A stretch of 64,000 bases of DNA. It comes from an uncultured Lentisphaerota bacterium. Lineage in GTDB: Bacteria > Verrucomicrobiota > Lentisphaeria > Oligosphaerales > CAITYL01. Where the stretch lies: positions 1 to 64,000 of the forward strand of contig CAIXRA010000037.1 in assembly GCA_903921725.1 (NCBI GenBank), in the 5' to 3' direction. Under the pieces are notes generated by a model. That model had not been told where the DNA came from and did not search any database. It saw only the letters and a list, made by a program, of their open reading frames with translations. Each line of letters begins with the position of its first letter. Position 1 is the stretch's first letter. Below are positions 34,731 through 44,335 of this stretch, piece after piece. A program made the translations under genes and the position numbers.

Positions 34731-35588
34731 TCAGCGGGCGGGTTTCCAAGCGCGCTGGCGGGCGGCCTCGTAGAGCAGGATGGTGGTGGCGGTGGCGACG
34801 TTGAGGGAGTCGGCCAGGCCGAGCATCGGGATTTTTACCTTCAAGGTGGCGCGGGCGAGCCAGTCGGCGCTGAGCCCGGTCATCTCGCAGCCGACGGCGA
34901 TGGCGACGGGGCCGCGCATGTCCACGTCGGTGTAGTTGTTCGCTGTGTGCGGCGTGGCGGCGAGCACGGGGATTTTATTCGCGGCAAGCCAGGCCAGCGT
35001 CTCCTCCGTGTTGCTCTCGGCGATGGGGACGGAGAAGAGCGTGCCGGTGCTGGCGCGGACGACGTTGGGGTTGTAGAGATCGGTGCAGCGGTCGCAGATG
35101 ACCAGCCCGGTGACACCCGTTGCGTCCGCGGAGCGCAGGATGGTGCCGAGGTTGCCGGGCTTCTCGATGGCGACGGCGATGAGTAGCAGCGGGCTGGCGG
35201 CGAGGTTGATGGCGTCAAGTCCGCGGCGGACCTGCGGCGCGACGCCGAGCAGCCCCTCCGGGCGTTCGCGGTACGCCATGCGCCCAAACACCGCCGGCGT
35301 GGTGGTGTAGATCCGGGTTCCGGCCCGGCGGAAATCGGCGAGCAGCGCCGGCTCGTTCTCCCCCTGAAACATCTCCGGACAGACGAACAGTTCGCGGACC
35401 TCCGCGCCGGAGTCGAACCCCCGGCGCAGCGCGCGGTAGCCCTCGATGATGTACAGCCCCTCACGGTCGCGGTCGTGCCGGTCGCGCAGGCTGACGGCGA
35501 GCTTGACCCGCGGATTCTGCGGGCTGCTGATGTGCAGGTCCGGCACAAAGCCGCTGAGCCGGGGATGATGGCATGCCGTGTCGCTCAT
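34731..35588 (-). CDS. TrmH/SpoU family (SPOUT) RNA methyltransferase
   Basis: An AdoMet-dependent rRNA or tRNA 2'-O-ribose methyltransferase of 285 residues. An N-terminal substrate-binding domain (about 20-120, SSPQNPRVKLAVSLRDRHDR, YIIEGYRALRRG) precedes the trefoil-knot catalytic domain with the three SPOUT motifs: EKPGNLGTILRSADATGV, AIAVGCEMTGLS and KIPMLGLADSLNVATATTIL. The domain pattern matches the RlmB/TsnR-like branch; the modified nucleotide cannot be inferred. The start at 35588 has a poorly spaced GGAG; an internal start near residue 17 is possible. It converges with gyrA beyond the terminator. Confidence 0.92.
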   Translation of the reverse strand: MSDTACHHPRLSGFVPDLHISSPQNPRVKLAVSLRDRHDRDREGLYIIEGYRALRRGFDSGAEVRELFVCPEMFQGENEPALLADFRRAGTRIYTTTPAVFGRMAYRERPEGLLGVAPQVRRGLDAINLAASPLLLIAVAIEKPGNLGTILRSADATGVTGLVICDRCTDLYNPNVVRASTGTLFSVPIAESNTEETLAWLAANKIPVLAATPHTANNYTDVDMRGPVAIAVGCEMTGLSADWLARATLKVKIPMLGLADSLNVATATTILLYEAARQRAWKPAR

Positions 35589-35631
35589 GGTTGTCCAATG
35601 CTCCGTTGCAGCGTGTACTGTAGCCCGCCAA

Positions 35632-36498
35632 TCAGAACCCGCGGAAGATCAGGTCCGGCTTCGCCGCGGCGGCGGAAAGGTGCATCTCGCGGGTAACGCC
35701 GGTGAGGAGCAGCGCGGAACGGTAGCCGAAGTCGTTTGCGCCCCGGATGTCGGAGGCGATGGAGTCGCCGAGCATGACGACGCGGCCGCGCGGAATCTTG
35801 CGTCCGGCACGATCTTCCAGCAGCCGGTGGTTGTGCTCGAAGATTGGGCCGAACGGCTTGCCCATGTACACCGGCTCGACACGCACGCCGTACACCTCCA
35901 GCACGCGCTGGATGAAGCGCGCGATGCCGCCCGCGGCGACGTGGATGTCGCCGCCCTTGGTCGGGTAATATTCGTCCGGGTTCGGCACCAGCAGCGGCGC
36001 CGCCGGATGCCGGATGAAGAAGTTGATGACGCCGTTGACGACCTTCTCCCAGTCGTAATGCTCCTCGCCGACGATGACGCCGGCGCACTCCGGGAGCCGC
36101 TCCAGGTCGCGCGTTCCGCGCAGCCCAGCCTTTTCGGCGAAGCACGGCTTGCCAAGGTCGCCGACGAGGAAGAAGAGCCGGCCCGAAAGCCCGCGTTCCT
36201 GCGCGACCTCCGCCAGACCGTCGGAGCAGGAGACGATTTCGTCCGGGGTCAGCCCGAAGCCGTGACGGTTGAGGAAGGCGGCCTTTTCCTCGACGGAGTG
36301 GTTGCCGTCGTTGGTCAGCAGCGCGAACGGCACCCCCAGCGTGCGGAGTCCGCCGAGGAACTCGGGGGCGCCGGGAAGCTTCTGCCCGCCGGCGGCCAGC
36401 ACGCCGTCAATGTCGAACACCACCGCGTCAAACTCGCCGCGGTGCGCCAGGAACCAGTCGTGGAAGGAGGGGAGTATCTGCATCATGAAGTCCGGCAC
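35632..36498 (-). CDS. HAD-superfamily hydrolase, NagD-like
   Basis: A 288-residue class IIA (NagD/p-nitrophenylphosphatase type) HAD phosphatase. Motif I is VVFDIDGVL (nucleophile Asp), motif II LLTNDGNHS, a cap domain spans about 90-190 (VIVGEEHYDWEKVVNGVINF), and motifs III and IV are KPFGPIFEHN and MLGDSIASDIRGANDFG. Substrate is likely a small phosphorylated metabolite such as a sugar or nucleotide phosphate. GTG at 36498 is accepted because GAGG lies 5-9 nt upstream; ATG codons at 36486 and 36483 are alternatives. It begins 7 bp after the thyX stop, so it is probably cotranscribed. Confidence 0.9.
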   Translation of the reverse strand: MPDFMMQILPSFHDWFLAHRGEFDAVVFDIDGVLAAGGQKLPGAPEFLGGLRTLGVPFALLTNDGNHSVEEKAAFLNRHGFGLTPDEIVSCSDGLAEVAQERGLSGRLFFLVGDLGKPCFAEKAGLRGTRDLERLPECAGVIVGEEHYDWEKVVNGVINFFIRHPAAPLLVPNPDEYYPTKGGDIHVAAGGIARFIQRVLEVYGVRVEPVYMGKPFGPIFEHNHRLLEDRAGRKIPRGRVVMLGDSIASDIRGANDFGYRSALLLTGVTREMHLSAAAAKPDLIFRGF

Positions 36499-36505
36499 GG
36501 CCCCC

Positions 36506-37210
36506 TCACCACTTCATGATGCGGGCGGTGTTGGGGACGAGCGGGAGGATGAGCTTCTTGATGGCGCGGGCGTACTCGGCGATTTCGACCTGGGCGTGGG
36601 CGGAGTCGCGCAGTTCCAGGAAATGCAGGAGGTTGTGCAGGTCGACCGTCGCCCAGAAAGTCGTCATCAGGTTCTGCGGGAGGACGCCGCGGGCCTGTTC
36701 GCGGCAGACGCCCATCGCCAGCAGTTTTTCGTAGAGTCCGACGGCGGTGCGGTTCTGCTCCGTGATGAGACCGGCGCAGACGGCCTGGTCGAGCGTGTCG
36801 GACTCGAATGAGGCCTGGCGGTTGTCCGCAGACTGCGCACGGACCGTCTCCGGCACGTAGCACGCGATCTCCTCCTCCGTGTAACGGCGGGAGATCTCGT
36901 TGTACGACCAGGTGCGATGCCGGTGCCACTGGGAGCGGATGAAGAGCGGGCAGTGTACGCTGAAGGTAAAGACGATGTGCTCCAGCGGACTTGTGTGCTG
37001 GTTGGAGACGAGGTACTCGAGCAGCTGGATGTCGCGCTCGTTCATCTCTTCGCGAATCTTGCCGAAGGAAACGCGGGCGGCGTTGACCGCAGTGGTTTCC
37101 GTGCCCATGTGGTCCAGCAGCCCGATCCAGCCCTGCCCTCCGAGGACCTTCACATGGTTCGGCGGCGGGATGTTCGCGGTCTGGAGCTTTTTGGCGGAGG
37201 CGTCGGACAT
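36506..37210 (-). CDS. thyX: Flavin-dependent thymidylate synthase
   Basis: Makes dTMP from dUMP using methylene-tetrahydrofolate and FADH2, independently of DHFR-coupled ThyA. The 234-residue protein carries the ThyX signature RHRTWSYNEISRRY at about 97-110, NQHTSPLEHIVFTFSV for FAD/dUMP contact, and LPQNLMTTFWATVDLHNLLHFLELR in the C-terminal half. ATG at 37210 is chosen since the homology begins just after it; the frame runs 103 codons further through the acpP-like gene and is non-coding there. AAGAG precedes the start by 9 nt. Length is normal. Confidence 0.96.
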   Translation of the reverse strand: MSDASAKKLQTANIPPPNHVKVLGGQGWIGLLDHMGTETTAVNAARVSFGKIREEMNERDIQLLEYLVSNQHTSPLEHIVFTFSVHCPLFIRSQWHRHRTWSYNEISRRYTEEEIACYVPETVRAQSADNRQASFESDTLDQAVCAGLITEQNRTAVGLYEKLLAMGVCREQARGVLPQNLMTTFWATVDLHNLLHFLELRDSAHAQVEIAEYARAIKKLILPLVPNTARIMKW

Positions 37211-37297
37211 GGGGGAAATCTCTTGGTAAATGGTGAATGGTAGGCGGTGAGTGGCAGAATCAAAAACACGACGGAAAATGTACACCCTTTTCGCCAA

Positions 37298-37329
37298 CAA
37301 ACAAAAAGCCCCGCACCCCCGTTTTGCGG
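37298..37329 (-). terminator. Probable terminator of the acyl carrier protein gene
   Basis: On the minus strand CCGCA-AAACGGGGG-TGCGG is followed by ggcTTTTTGTTTGTT, about 45 bp beyond the acyl carrier protein stop. The stem is only 5 bp, so efficiency is uncertain. Confidence 0.5.
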
Positions 37330-37373
37330 AAGAGCGGAGCCGTCTACGCGCCGTGTTCCGGCGTTGCGGGATG

Positions 37374-37625
<252 letters not shown>

Positions 37626-37975
37626 GCGTCGTCTAAGTCCTTACTCCGGCGGTGCGCCTGCAGGACGCTCCGTTGCAGATTTCGGTTGGTTTGCCCCATC
37701 ATGTCCGCCCGGCCGTCCCGGCTTCACCGGCAGGCACCGGGCTGCGCGCCGCCAACCCGTACGGCGCACGCCAAATTCACAGCGGAAAAGACCGCCTCCG
37801 CTTCACGGATCGCGCCTTTTCGGCGGCGCAGGAATAAGACCCGTTGCAGAGGGACATACTATAGCGCGACATTTCCGGATGGAAACCCGCGCGGTAAAAC
37901 ATAGGGAAGCCCCCCCACCCGACCCCGCCGCCTGTTTTTGCGCACGACAGGGAAAGGCCGGGCGGGGATGGCGAA
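37626..37975. other. Intergenic region, no gene seen
   Basis: Between the acyl carrier protein and the nine-gene exported cluster. The open frames here are repeat-poor, GC-driven and lack ribosome sites. A convincing terminator for the cluster was not recognised. Confidence 0.6.
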
Positions 37976-39412
37976 TCATGGGTTCGGGCTGCTGCCGGAA
38001 ACGACATAGGAATGCGCGACCGTCCCGTCGTCGCGAACGTATTCCAACGTGGATTTTTCCGGGGAAACCTTGACGCGCATATGGCCGGAGCTGCCGAGGA
38101 GCGTCCCGGCCTTGTAGCCGTATTCCAGCGCGCTGCGGCTGCTGCCCTTCGGATCGCCGGGCTGCGGGACATCCTGATAGACGATGCCGTCGAGGGTCTG
38201 GTTGGCGTAGAGATGGTCGTGGCCGTGAAACACGACGTTGACACGGTTCTGGATGAGGAGCTGGTGGACCGGCATCGGCCAGCCGGGGCGGTGCTCCTTG
38301 AATCCGTCGGTGCCGTCCGCGTTCTTCCCGCCCCATTCGTAAAGCGGCGCCGCCTCCACGCCGCCGCGGCACTGATCGAAGCCGCCGACAAGGTGGTGGA
38401 TGAAGACGAACTTGAACGACGCCCGGCTGCCTTCGAGCGTGCGCTTGAGCCACTGGTACTGCGCGTCGCCGAGCGAGTATTTCCAGTTGTCCCGCTGGCC
38501 GCGCTGGTTCTGCGTGTGCCAGAACGGGTCGAGCGCGACAAACAGCGCGTCGCCCCACTCCCAGGCATAATAATCCTGGAGCAGGCCGGCTTCCGGATGC
38601 TTGGCGCCGTTGCCGGAGAAGAAGCCGTCCGGGACGGGGTTCTGGAAGTAGGTTTTCCGGGTCCGGCACGACCAGACGGCGAGGCTGTCGTCCCGGCCGC
38701 GCGGACTTTCGCCGTCGTGGTTGCCCAGCACGAAGAACAACGGCGCGGAGTGGCAGAGGGCACCGAAATAATAACGCTGGGCCAGGTACTGCTTGAACGC
38801 CGAGGCGCGGTCCGGATGCTTCTCCGTCATGAAGGTGTCGCCGAGCTCGAGATGGAAGTCGGGCCCGTCGGCGAGCGCGTTGGCGAGCGTGCGCTGGTAG
38901 ACGGCGGGGCTGGTATGTTCGTCGAGGTGCGAGTCGGCCGTGATGGTGAAGGTGAACGCACTCCCCGGCAGACGCGCCGTGTGGAACGTGCCGGGGCCGG
39001 ACAGCGGCAGCACCCGCCTGCCGGTTGCAGCATCGCGCAGCTCGTAGAAGTGCGGGGTGTCCGGCGCGAGGCCGTCCAGGGTGACCTCCTGCGGTACGCC
39101 GGCCTTGAGCGCGACGGCGCGGCCCGCGGCGGGGAGCGCCTTCGCGTCGGCGCCCCAAACCAGGACGCACCCGGCGTCCGCGCGGAGAAGCAGGCTCAGG
39201 GTGACGGCGTTCTTCTCCGGACGCACCAGCACGACGCTGCCCGCCTGCTCCGGCACCTCCGTGAGGAATGCCGGGACGGGGGGCGTTTTCTGGCCGTGCC
39301 CCTTCTTTGCCTTCTTTTCGTTCTGCGCGTCATCCGGAGCCGCCAACGCCGTCGCCGCAAGCAGCAGCGCCACAAGGCCGTTGCGGAGTGCGCATTGAAA
39401 CAGGCGGTTCAC
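37976..39412 (-). CDS. Exported metallophosphoesterase with N-terminal fibronectin-like domain (paralogue 2)
   Basis: A 478-residue exported protein (signal: MNRLFQCALRNGLVALLLAA). After a Lys-rich linker a fibronectin-III-like domain (about 50-145, as in purple acid phosphatases: LDGLAPDTPHFYELRDAATG) precedes a calcineurin-like phosphoesterase with metal motifs ADSHLDEH, LELGDTF, VLGNHDGE, FIHHLVGG and VVFHGHDHLY. The substrate is unknown. GTG at 39412 overlaps the TGA of the upstream paralogue, with GGAGG 6 nt before it. It is the last gene of the cluster that begins at 50865. The two paralogues share the GNHD, EWGGK and GHDH blocks. Confidence 0.9.
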   Translation of the reverse strand: MNRLFQCALRNGLVALLLAATALAAPDDAQNEKKAKKGHGQKTPPVPAFLTEVPEQAGSVVLVRPEKNAVTLSLLLRADAGCVLVWGADAKALPAAGRAVALKAGVPQEVTLDGLAPDTPHFYELRDAATGRRVLPLSGPGTFHTARLPGSAFTFTITADSHLDEHTSPAVYQRTLANALADGPDFHLELGDTFMTEKHPDRASAFKQYLAQRYYFGALCHSAPLFFVLGNHDGESPRGRDDSLAVWSCRTRKTYFQNPVPDGFFSGNGAKHPEAGLLQDYYAWEWGDALFVALDPFWHTQNQRGQRDNWKYSLGDAQYQWLKRTLEGSRASFKFVFIHHLVGGFDQCRGGVEAAPLYEWGGKNADGTDGFKEHRPGWPMPVHQLLIQNRVNVVFHGHDHLYANQTLDGIVYQDVPQPGDPKGSSRSALEYGYKAGTLLGSSGHMRVKVSPEKSTLEYVRDDGTVAHSYVVSGSSPNP

Positions 39413-40956
39413 TTGACACCTCCGGCGCGTTTGGCGGGAATCGTATAGCTGTGCGCGACCGCGCCGTTCCTGTCCGCGCCCTTCTCGTCCGCGGGAAGGA
39501 AGGAACGGACATACTCCACGCGCACGGCCTCCGGGGCGACCGTCACCCTCAGATGGCCGGCGTTCGGCAGCACATCGCCCGTGCGGTAGGCGTCGCGGTT
39601 GAACGCCTGGTAGGTCGGGTCCGCCGGGTTGGGGCATGACTGGTAGACCACGCCGTCCAGCTCCTGATGCGCATAGATGTGGTCGTGCCCCTGGAAGAAG
39701 ATCGTCACGCCGGTCTTCACCATCAGGTCGTGGATCGGCAGTTCCCAGCCGGGCCGCTTTTCCGCAAACGAGGCGCGCCCGGTCTTGTCCTTGCCGCCCC
39801 ATTCGCACAGCCCGGCATCCTCAATGCCGCCCCGGCCGGTTCCCAGCACGTGATGGCAGAACACGAACTTCCAGCGCGCCTTGCTCTCCGTCAACGTCTT
39901 GGCGAGCCAGCGGTACTGGGCGTCGCCCAGCGTGACGTTCCAAAGGTCGCGCTTGCCCTCCCCGCCCTTGCCGCCTTTGCCGCCGCCCTTCCCCGCCTGA
40001 TTGTCGGCCTGTTTCTCCGCTTTGCCTTTGCCGCCTTTGGCGCGGCTGCCGGCCGCATTGTCCACGACGGCGGCCGAGTGCCAGTAGAAGTCGATCACGA
40101 CGAAGAGCGCGTCGCCCCAGGTCCAGGCGTAATAGTCGCGCGGCAGTCCGACTCCCGGCACCGCCTCCGCGTCGCCGCTGTAGAACGGGCCGGGCGCGGG
40201 CAGCGGGAAATAGGCGATCCGGGCGCGTCCGGCCGCCGCGGCCGGATTGTCCGGCTTGCCGTCCAGGTTGCAGCGCGCCGCCTGCTCATGGTTGCCGTTG
40301 ACCAGGAAGATCGAGGAGGAACGCCCGAGATCGCCCAGGAAACTGCGCTGGCGGGCGTAGGCCTGGTTCACGGCGTCCTGGGTGACCGTCCCGCGCTCGA
40401 TCAGGCGCTCGATGCTGAAATCATCGCCCAGCAGGAAATAGAAATCCAGCGCATCCTTCGCCGCCGCACGCAGGGTCAGCGCGTACAGCGCCGGATCAAA
40501 CATCTTCCCCTCGCGCTCCGGATGGGAATCGCCCTGCACGCCGAAGCTGAAGGTGCCGCCCGGAGCGCGCCGGGTCTGGAACGCGCCCTCCGCCCCCGGC
40601 TGGAACTCGCCCTTGCCGGGCGTCCGCGTCAGCAGCCGGTAGGCGTAGCGCGTGTCGGGCTTCAGGGAGCCGATTTCAATCTCGGCCGGCACGCCCGCCC
40701 TGACCGTCCGCGCCTCCGTCTTTTCCGTGTACGCCCCCGGCTTGAGGCCGTACTCGACGCGCGCCTCGACCTCGCGCGCCGACAGGACGCTCAGCGTGAC
40801 CGAACTGTCGGTCGGCCGGCCGAGGATCAGGGACAGTTCCGTGAAAGAGCCATCCGCGCCGCGCGACGCCCGCTCCTGCGGCCCGCAGAACGCGAGCGCG
40901 GCGGCGAGCAGAAGAAGCGCGGCGGCCGAGTGCAGGAGGGTGCGGGTGCGGTTCAT
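39409..40956 (-). CDS. Exported metallophosphoesterase with fibronectin-like domain (paralogue 1)
   Basis: A 515-residue paralogue of the following gene. Signal peptide MNRTRTLLHSAAALLLLAAA; fibronectin-like domain about 40-135 (GSLKPDTRYAYRLLTRTP); phosphoesterase motifs VQGDSHPERE, LLGDDF, VNGNHEQ, FCHHVLG and FFQGHDHIYAH. Between the third and fourth motifs it has a loop of about 35 residues rich in Gly and Lys (KGGKGKAEKQ, then GKGGGKGGKGGEGKRD) that the paralogue lacks. It starts within the stop of the upstream arylsulfotransferase-like gene (ATGA) and its own stop overlaps the next start, so three genes are translationally linked. Confidence 0.9.
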   Translation of the reverse strand: MNRTRTLLHSAAALLLLAAALAFCGPQERASRGADGSFTELSLILGRPTDSSVTLSVLSAREVEARVEYGLKPGAYTEKTEARTVRAGVPAEIEIGSLKPDTRYAYRLLTRTPGKGEFQPGAEGAFQTRRAPGGTFSFGVQGDSHPEREGKMFDPALYALTLRAAAKDALDFYFLLGDDFSIERLIERGTVTQDAVNQAYARQRSFLGDLGRSSSIFLVNGNHEQAARCNLDGKPDNPAAAAGRARIAYFPLPAPGPFYSGDAEAVPGVGLPRDYYAWTWGDALFVVIDFYWHSAAVVDNAAGSRAKGGKGKAEKQADNQAGKGGGKGGKGGEGKRDLWNVTLGDAQYRWLAKTLTESKARWKFVFCHHVLGTGRGGIEDAGLCEWGGKDKTGRASFAEKRPGWELPIHDLMVKTGVTIFFQGHDHIYAHQELDGVVYQSCPNPADPTYQAFNRDAYRTGDVLPNAGHLRVTVAPEAVRVEYVRSFLPADEKGADRNGAVAHSYTIPAKRAGGVK

Positions 40957-42581
40957 GGCTCGTTTTCCTTCTGTCCGGACGGACGTTCGCCTCCGCCCTT
41001 TTCGCCGCCCCTGTCCTTGTCCCCGCCGCGGCCGCCGCCTTCGCCGCGCCGCTGGCCGCCGCCCTTCCGCGGCTGGCCGTCACCGGGCGGACGGCGCTTG
41101 GGATAGACGTCCACGCCCTGCGCGGCGCGCTCGGTGATCGTGCCCTTGGGCGTGAGGTCGCGCCCCTGGAGCGCCGGATGGTCCGGCGCATAGCGGCAGG
41201 CGCGGAAGACGGAATTGGTCATCGGCAGGACGTCGCCGAGCGCTTTCACCGCACCGTCGCGGGTGACGGGGTTGACGTACTCCCAGGCGAGCTCGCCCTT
41301 GGCCGTCACCTCGAAGAAATGGCCTTCGGTGTCGGAGCAGATGAACGTGCCGCCGTTCGGCAGGCGCTGACCGCTGGAACCGATGTGGCTGAAGAAGTTG
41401 TGGCTGTTGACCGACTGGTAGCTCCAGACGACCTGCTTCGAGATCTGGCGCGGCTGGTTGTGCGTGTCGTGGTCGTACGTCTCGCGCCGGTAGCCGGCGG
41501 CGGGCGGGTTCACGTACTTGCCGGTGTCGCGCCCGGCCGCATCGAGGAACGGATTGATCTCGAGGATCGACGACTGCGGAGTCCGCTGGTAGAGGTACTG
41601 GCCGTTGTTGAAGACCATGATGTGCCCCGCGCCCGGAAGCCCCGGCCGGATCCAGTGCACGTCGTGCGCGCCGCCCATCTGCTTGTGGCCGGAGGTCGCC
41701 GAATCCCAGTTCTCCAGCACCTTGGGCGGATCCCCCTGCATGTAGCGCGCCGGATCGCCGAAGCGGTAGAGGAAATCGCCGGCCGGGCCGGCGGCCTTGG
41801 CGATGCCGGCCTTCGCGTCGCCGGCGACGAACGTGCCGTCGTGGTCGATCACATACAGCTCGCCCTGGACGGAGTTGATGACGACGTGTCCGGACTCCGC
41901 GTTGTAGTCCAACGAGTTGCAGTGCAGCCAGTCGCGCTTCAGCGGACGCCCCGGCATGTTGATGTTGATCCGGCCGGGATGGTCCGCAACGGTTTTGCCC
42001 TCGCCGACGTAATTGGCCTTGGCCGGGTCGACGTCCTGCACGACATGGTCGAAGAAGCACCATTCCCAGACCACGTTGCCCTGCATGTCCACCTCGACGA
42101 TGGCGTCCATCTGGCCTTCCCGATACGGCCCCTTCGCCGGATTGGCCCCCGCGGCGATGGCCTGGTCGTGGGTGATCGATTTGTTGGCGATATAGAGGGT
42201 GGTGGGCGCGTTGAGCTTCTTGTTGAAGATGCGCACCCAGTCATGGTGCGGCGCATAGCCCTCGCGCTTCTCAGTGTATTCCCAGACGGTCTTGCCGTCC
42301 CAGTCCACTTCCTTAAAACCCTGGAAGCCGCTGGGGTCGTCCTTGGACGCGTCGAGGACGTTGCCGTTGTCGAGTAGGTGCGGATTGGTGCCGATCGGCC
42401 AGGTGTGGACCACGCGCCCTTCCAGGTCGAGCAGATAAGTGCGGCTGCCGACGCCGAAGAAGGTGTAGCCGTCGGATGCCTTCGCCTTGTCGCAGAAGAG
42501 CAGCTCGGTCGGCCCCTGCATCCGTTCGTAGGCGAAGGCCGAGGCTGAACATAGGGCCAAAGTAAGAAATAAACGTTTCAT
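40953..42581 (-). CDS. Exported arylsulfotransferase-like beta-propeller protein (ASST family) 1
   Basis: A 542-residue protein with signal peptide MKRLFLTLALCSASAFAYE. The body fits the arylsulfotransferase (ASST) six-bladed propeller family: YLLDLEGRVVHTWPIGTNPH, LLDNGNVL, DWDGKTVWEY, HHDWVRI, EVDMQGNVVWEWCFFDHVVQ, HCNSLDYN, HDVHWIRPGLPGAGH and LPNGGTFICSDTEG. Members with known activity move sulfate between aryl sulfates and phenols in the periplasm; I cannot confirm the catalytic His. About 45 C-terminal residues are Gly/Arg/Lys-rich (GGGQRRGEGGGRGGDKDRGG) and probably disordered. It lies 14 bp after the second ASST-like gene. Confidence 0.85.
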   Translation of the reverse strand: MKRLFLTLALCSASAFAYERMQGPTELLFCDKAKASDGYTFFGVGSRTYLLDLEGRVVHTWPIGTNPHLLDNGNVLDASKDDPSGFQGFKEVDWDGKTVWEYTEKREGYAPHHDWVRIFNKKLNAPTTLYIANKSITHDQAIAAGANPAKGPYREGQMDAIVEVDMQGNVVWEWCFFDHVVQDVDPAKANYVGEGKTVADHPGRININMPGRPLKRDWLHCNSLDYNAESGHVVINSVQGELYVIDHDGTFVAGDAKAGIAKAAGPAGDFLYRFGDPARYMQGDPPKVLENWDSATSGHKQMGGAHDVHWIRPGLPGAGHIMVFNNGQYLYQRTPQSSILEINPFLDAAGRDTGKYVNPPAAGYRRETYDHDTHNQPRQISKQVVWSYQSVNSHNFFSHIGSSGQRLPNGGTFICSDTEGHFFEVTAKGELAWEYVNPVTRDGAVKALGDVLPMTNSVFRACRYAPDHPALQGRDLTPKGTITERAAQGVDVYPKRRPPGDGQPRKGGGQRRGEGGGRGGDKDRGGEKGGGERPSGQKENEP

Positions 42582-42595
42582 GTGCGGGTCTCCTG

Positions 42596-44335
42596 TTATT
42601 GTTCGCGCTGGTCGTTGCGGGGCGGACGCTCTTCGGAGTCGCCGCCCGTGCTATTGCCGCCCTTGCCTCCACCACCGCCGCCACGCCGCTCGCCCCGGAC
42701 GCCGCCTTTGCCCTTGCCGCCTGGACTCTCGTCGGGCGAAGCGTCGGCCTTGTCCATGCCGGTCTTGCCCTTCTGCGCGGCCGGCAGCTCGATGACGCCC
42801 TTCGGCGTCAGGTCGCGCCCCGCAAGACCGGGATAATCCGGCGCGTAGCGGTGGACCTTGAAGACCGCGTTGAACAGATGCCCGCGCACATCCTTGCCGG
42901 GGAGTTCGCCCTGCGCCAGGATGCCGCCGCGGACCATCGGGTTGACGTACTGCCAGACCGTCTCGCCCGCCGGGGTGACCTCGAAAAGGTGCCCGACAAC
43001 GCCGGCGCAGATCAGCGTGTTGCCGTTCGGCAGGCGGTGCGCGCCGGAGATCTCCGAGGAGAAGAAGTCGGTGCGGTTCTTCGCCTCATAATGCCAGACC
43101 GGTTTTGCCGGACCGTACGCCTTTCCCGGTTCCAGGATGTAGCGGCCGCTGGCGTCCACCGGCGGCACGATCTCCTCAATGCTCGACCAGCCGCGGTCGT
43201 AGCCGTTGTTGAAGATCGTGAGGTTCCCCGCGCCGGGGCAGCCGTCGGGGATCCACTGGACGTCGTGCTGCTGCACGAGCTGCTTGTCGCTCATCGTGCC
43301 GTGCCCGTAAGCGGCGGGATTGCCCCAGCGGTAGATGAGGTCGCCGCCCTTGCCGTGCTTGCCGCCGGCATGGCTGGCGGCCTCCGCCGTGGTGGTGCTG
43401 TGGTCGAGGAACCAGACCTCGTTGCAGCCGCGGGCGCTGACCACGATCTGGTCGAGCTTCGGGTTGTAGGCGATGGAGTTCATGTGGTTCCAGAAAGCGG
43501 GCACGGCCCGGCCGTTGCAGTTCACGTCGATCCGCTCCGGGTGCGCGGCGATGTCGCCGTAGTTTGCCTTCGTCTTGTCGGCATTCTGGATGAGATGATC
43601 CCAGACGTGCCATTCCCAGACAATCGTTCCGCCCTTGGGATAGGTCGGCTGCACCTCGATGATGGAGTCGGGGAAGAGCTGCCGGTCGCGCAGCATCTCC
43701 GGATTGAAACCGGCGGCAAGACATTCTGCCAGCGATTTCTTCTCCACGACCAGCAGCAGGATGTTGCCGTTGGGCAGCGGCGCGATGTCGTGGTGCGACA
43801 GGTGCTGGTCGTTCGAATACTCGAACTCCCAGACGAGCCGGCCGTCCCAGTCGAACTCCTCTACGCGCCCGCCTTCGCCGCCGCTGGTGAACCCCTTGTT
43901 CTTCGTGAAGCAGCAGTGCAGCAGGTTGCCGTTGGGCTTGAGATAGACCGACTGCCCCGGCTCGTAGGCGCTCTTCCACTGGTGGACGACCTGCCCGGCG
44001 TTGTTCATCAGGTAGATGACGTCGTTGTGCTTCGGCGCGAACAGCGTGTAGCCGCTGAACGCCTTCGGCGTGTTGAGGAACATGCCGACGGTCTGCCCGG
44101 GGGTCGGCGAAACCGGCGTCTTGTTCTCCGGCATGGCGGCGCGGCCGCCGCCCTTGCCGCCACCGCCGCCGCCCTCGCGGGGGCGGTCCTGGCCCTGCCC
44201 CTGCTGCCGGGGCGGACGCCCGTCCGATTCTTCCTGCCCGAAGGCGGTCATGGAGGACGCCAGCACGCCCCCGGCCGCCATCAGGGCCAGCAAGGCTTTT
44301 TTCGTCCGGATGCGACAGGTCTGTGCGTTCATCAT
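42596..44335 (-). CDS. Exported arylsulfotransferase-like beta-propeller protein (ASST family) 2
   Basis: A 579-residue paralogue of the next gene. Signal peptide near residues 1-33 (ending SMTAFGQ), then a Gly/Arg/Gln-rich segment (RPPRQQGQGQDRPREGGGGG), a propeller domain from about residue 75 (YTLFAPKHNDVIYLMNNAGQ, LKPNGNLLHCC, EFDWDGRLVWEFEYS, HHDIAPLPNGNILLLVVEKK, WEWHVWDHLIQN, HMNSIAYNP, HDVQWIPDGCPGAGN, LPNGNTLICAGVVGHLFEV) and a second Gly/Arg/Lys tail (GGVRGERRGGGGGGKGGN). Both ASST-like genes carry the conserved HD and WEW...DH segments. Its ATG overlaps the TGA of the FGE-like/PEBP gene. Confidence 0.85.
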   Translation of the reverse strand: MMNAQTCRIRTKKALLALMAAGGVLASSMTAFGQEESDGRPPRQQGQGQDRPREGGGGGGKGGGRAAMPENKTPVSPTPGQTVGMFLNTPKAFSGYTLFAPKHNDVIYLMNNAGQVVHQWKSAYEPGQSVYLKPNGNLLHCCFTKNKGFTSGGEGGRVEEFDWDGRLVWEFEYSNDQHLSHHDIAPLPNGNILLLVVEKKSLAECLAAGFNPEMLRDRQLFPDSIIEVQPTYPKGGTIVWEWHVWDHLIQNADKTKANYGDIAAHPERIDVNCNGRAVPAFWNHMNSIAYNPKLDQIVVSARGCNEVWFLDHSTTTAEAASHAGGKHGKGGDLIYRWGNPAAYGHGTMSDKQLVQQHDVQWIPDGCPGAGNLTIFNNGYDRGWSSIEEIVPPVDASGRYILEPGKAYGPAKPVWHYEAKNRTDFFSSEISGAHRLPNGNTLICAGVVGHLFEVTPAGETVWQYVNPMVRGGILAQGELPGKDVRGHLFNAVFKVHRYAPDYPGLAGRDLTPKGVIELPAAQKGKTGMDKADASPDESPGGKGKGGVRGERRGGGGGGKGGNSTGGDSEERPPRNDQREQ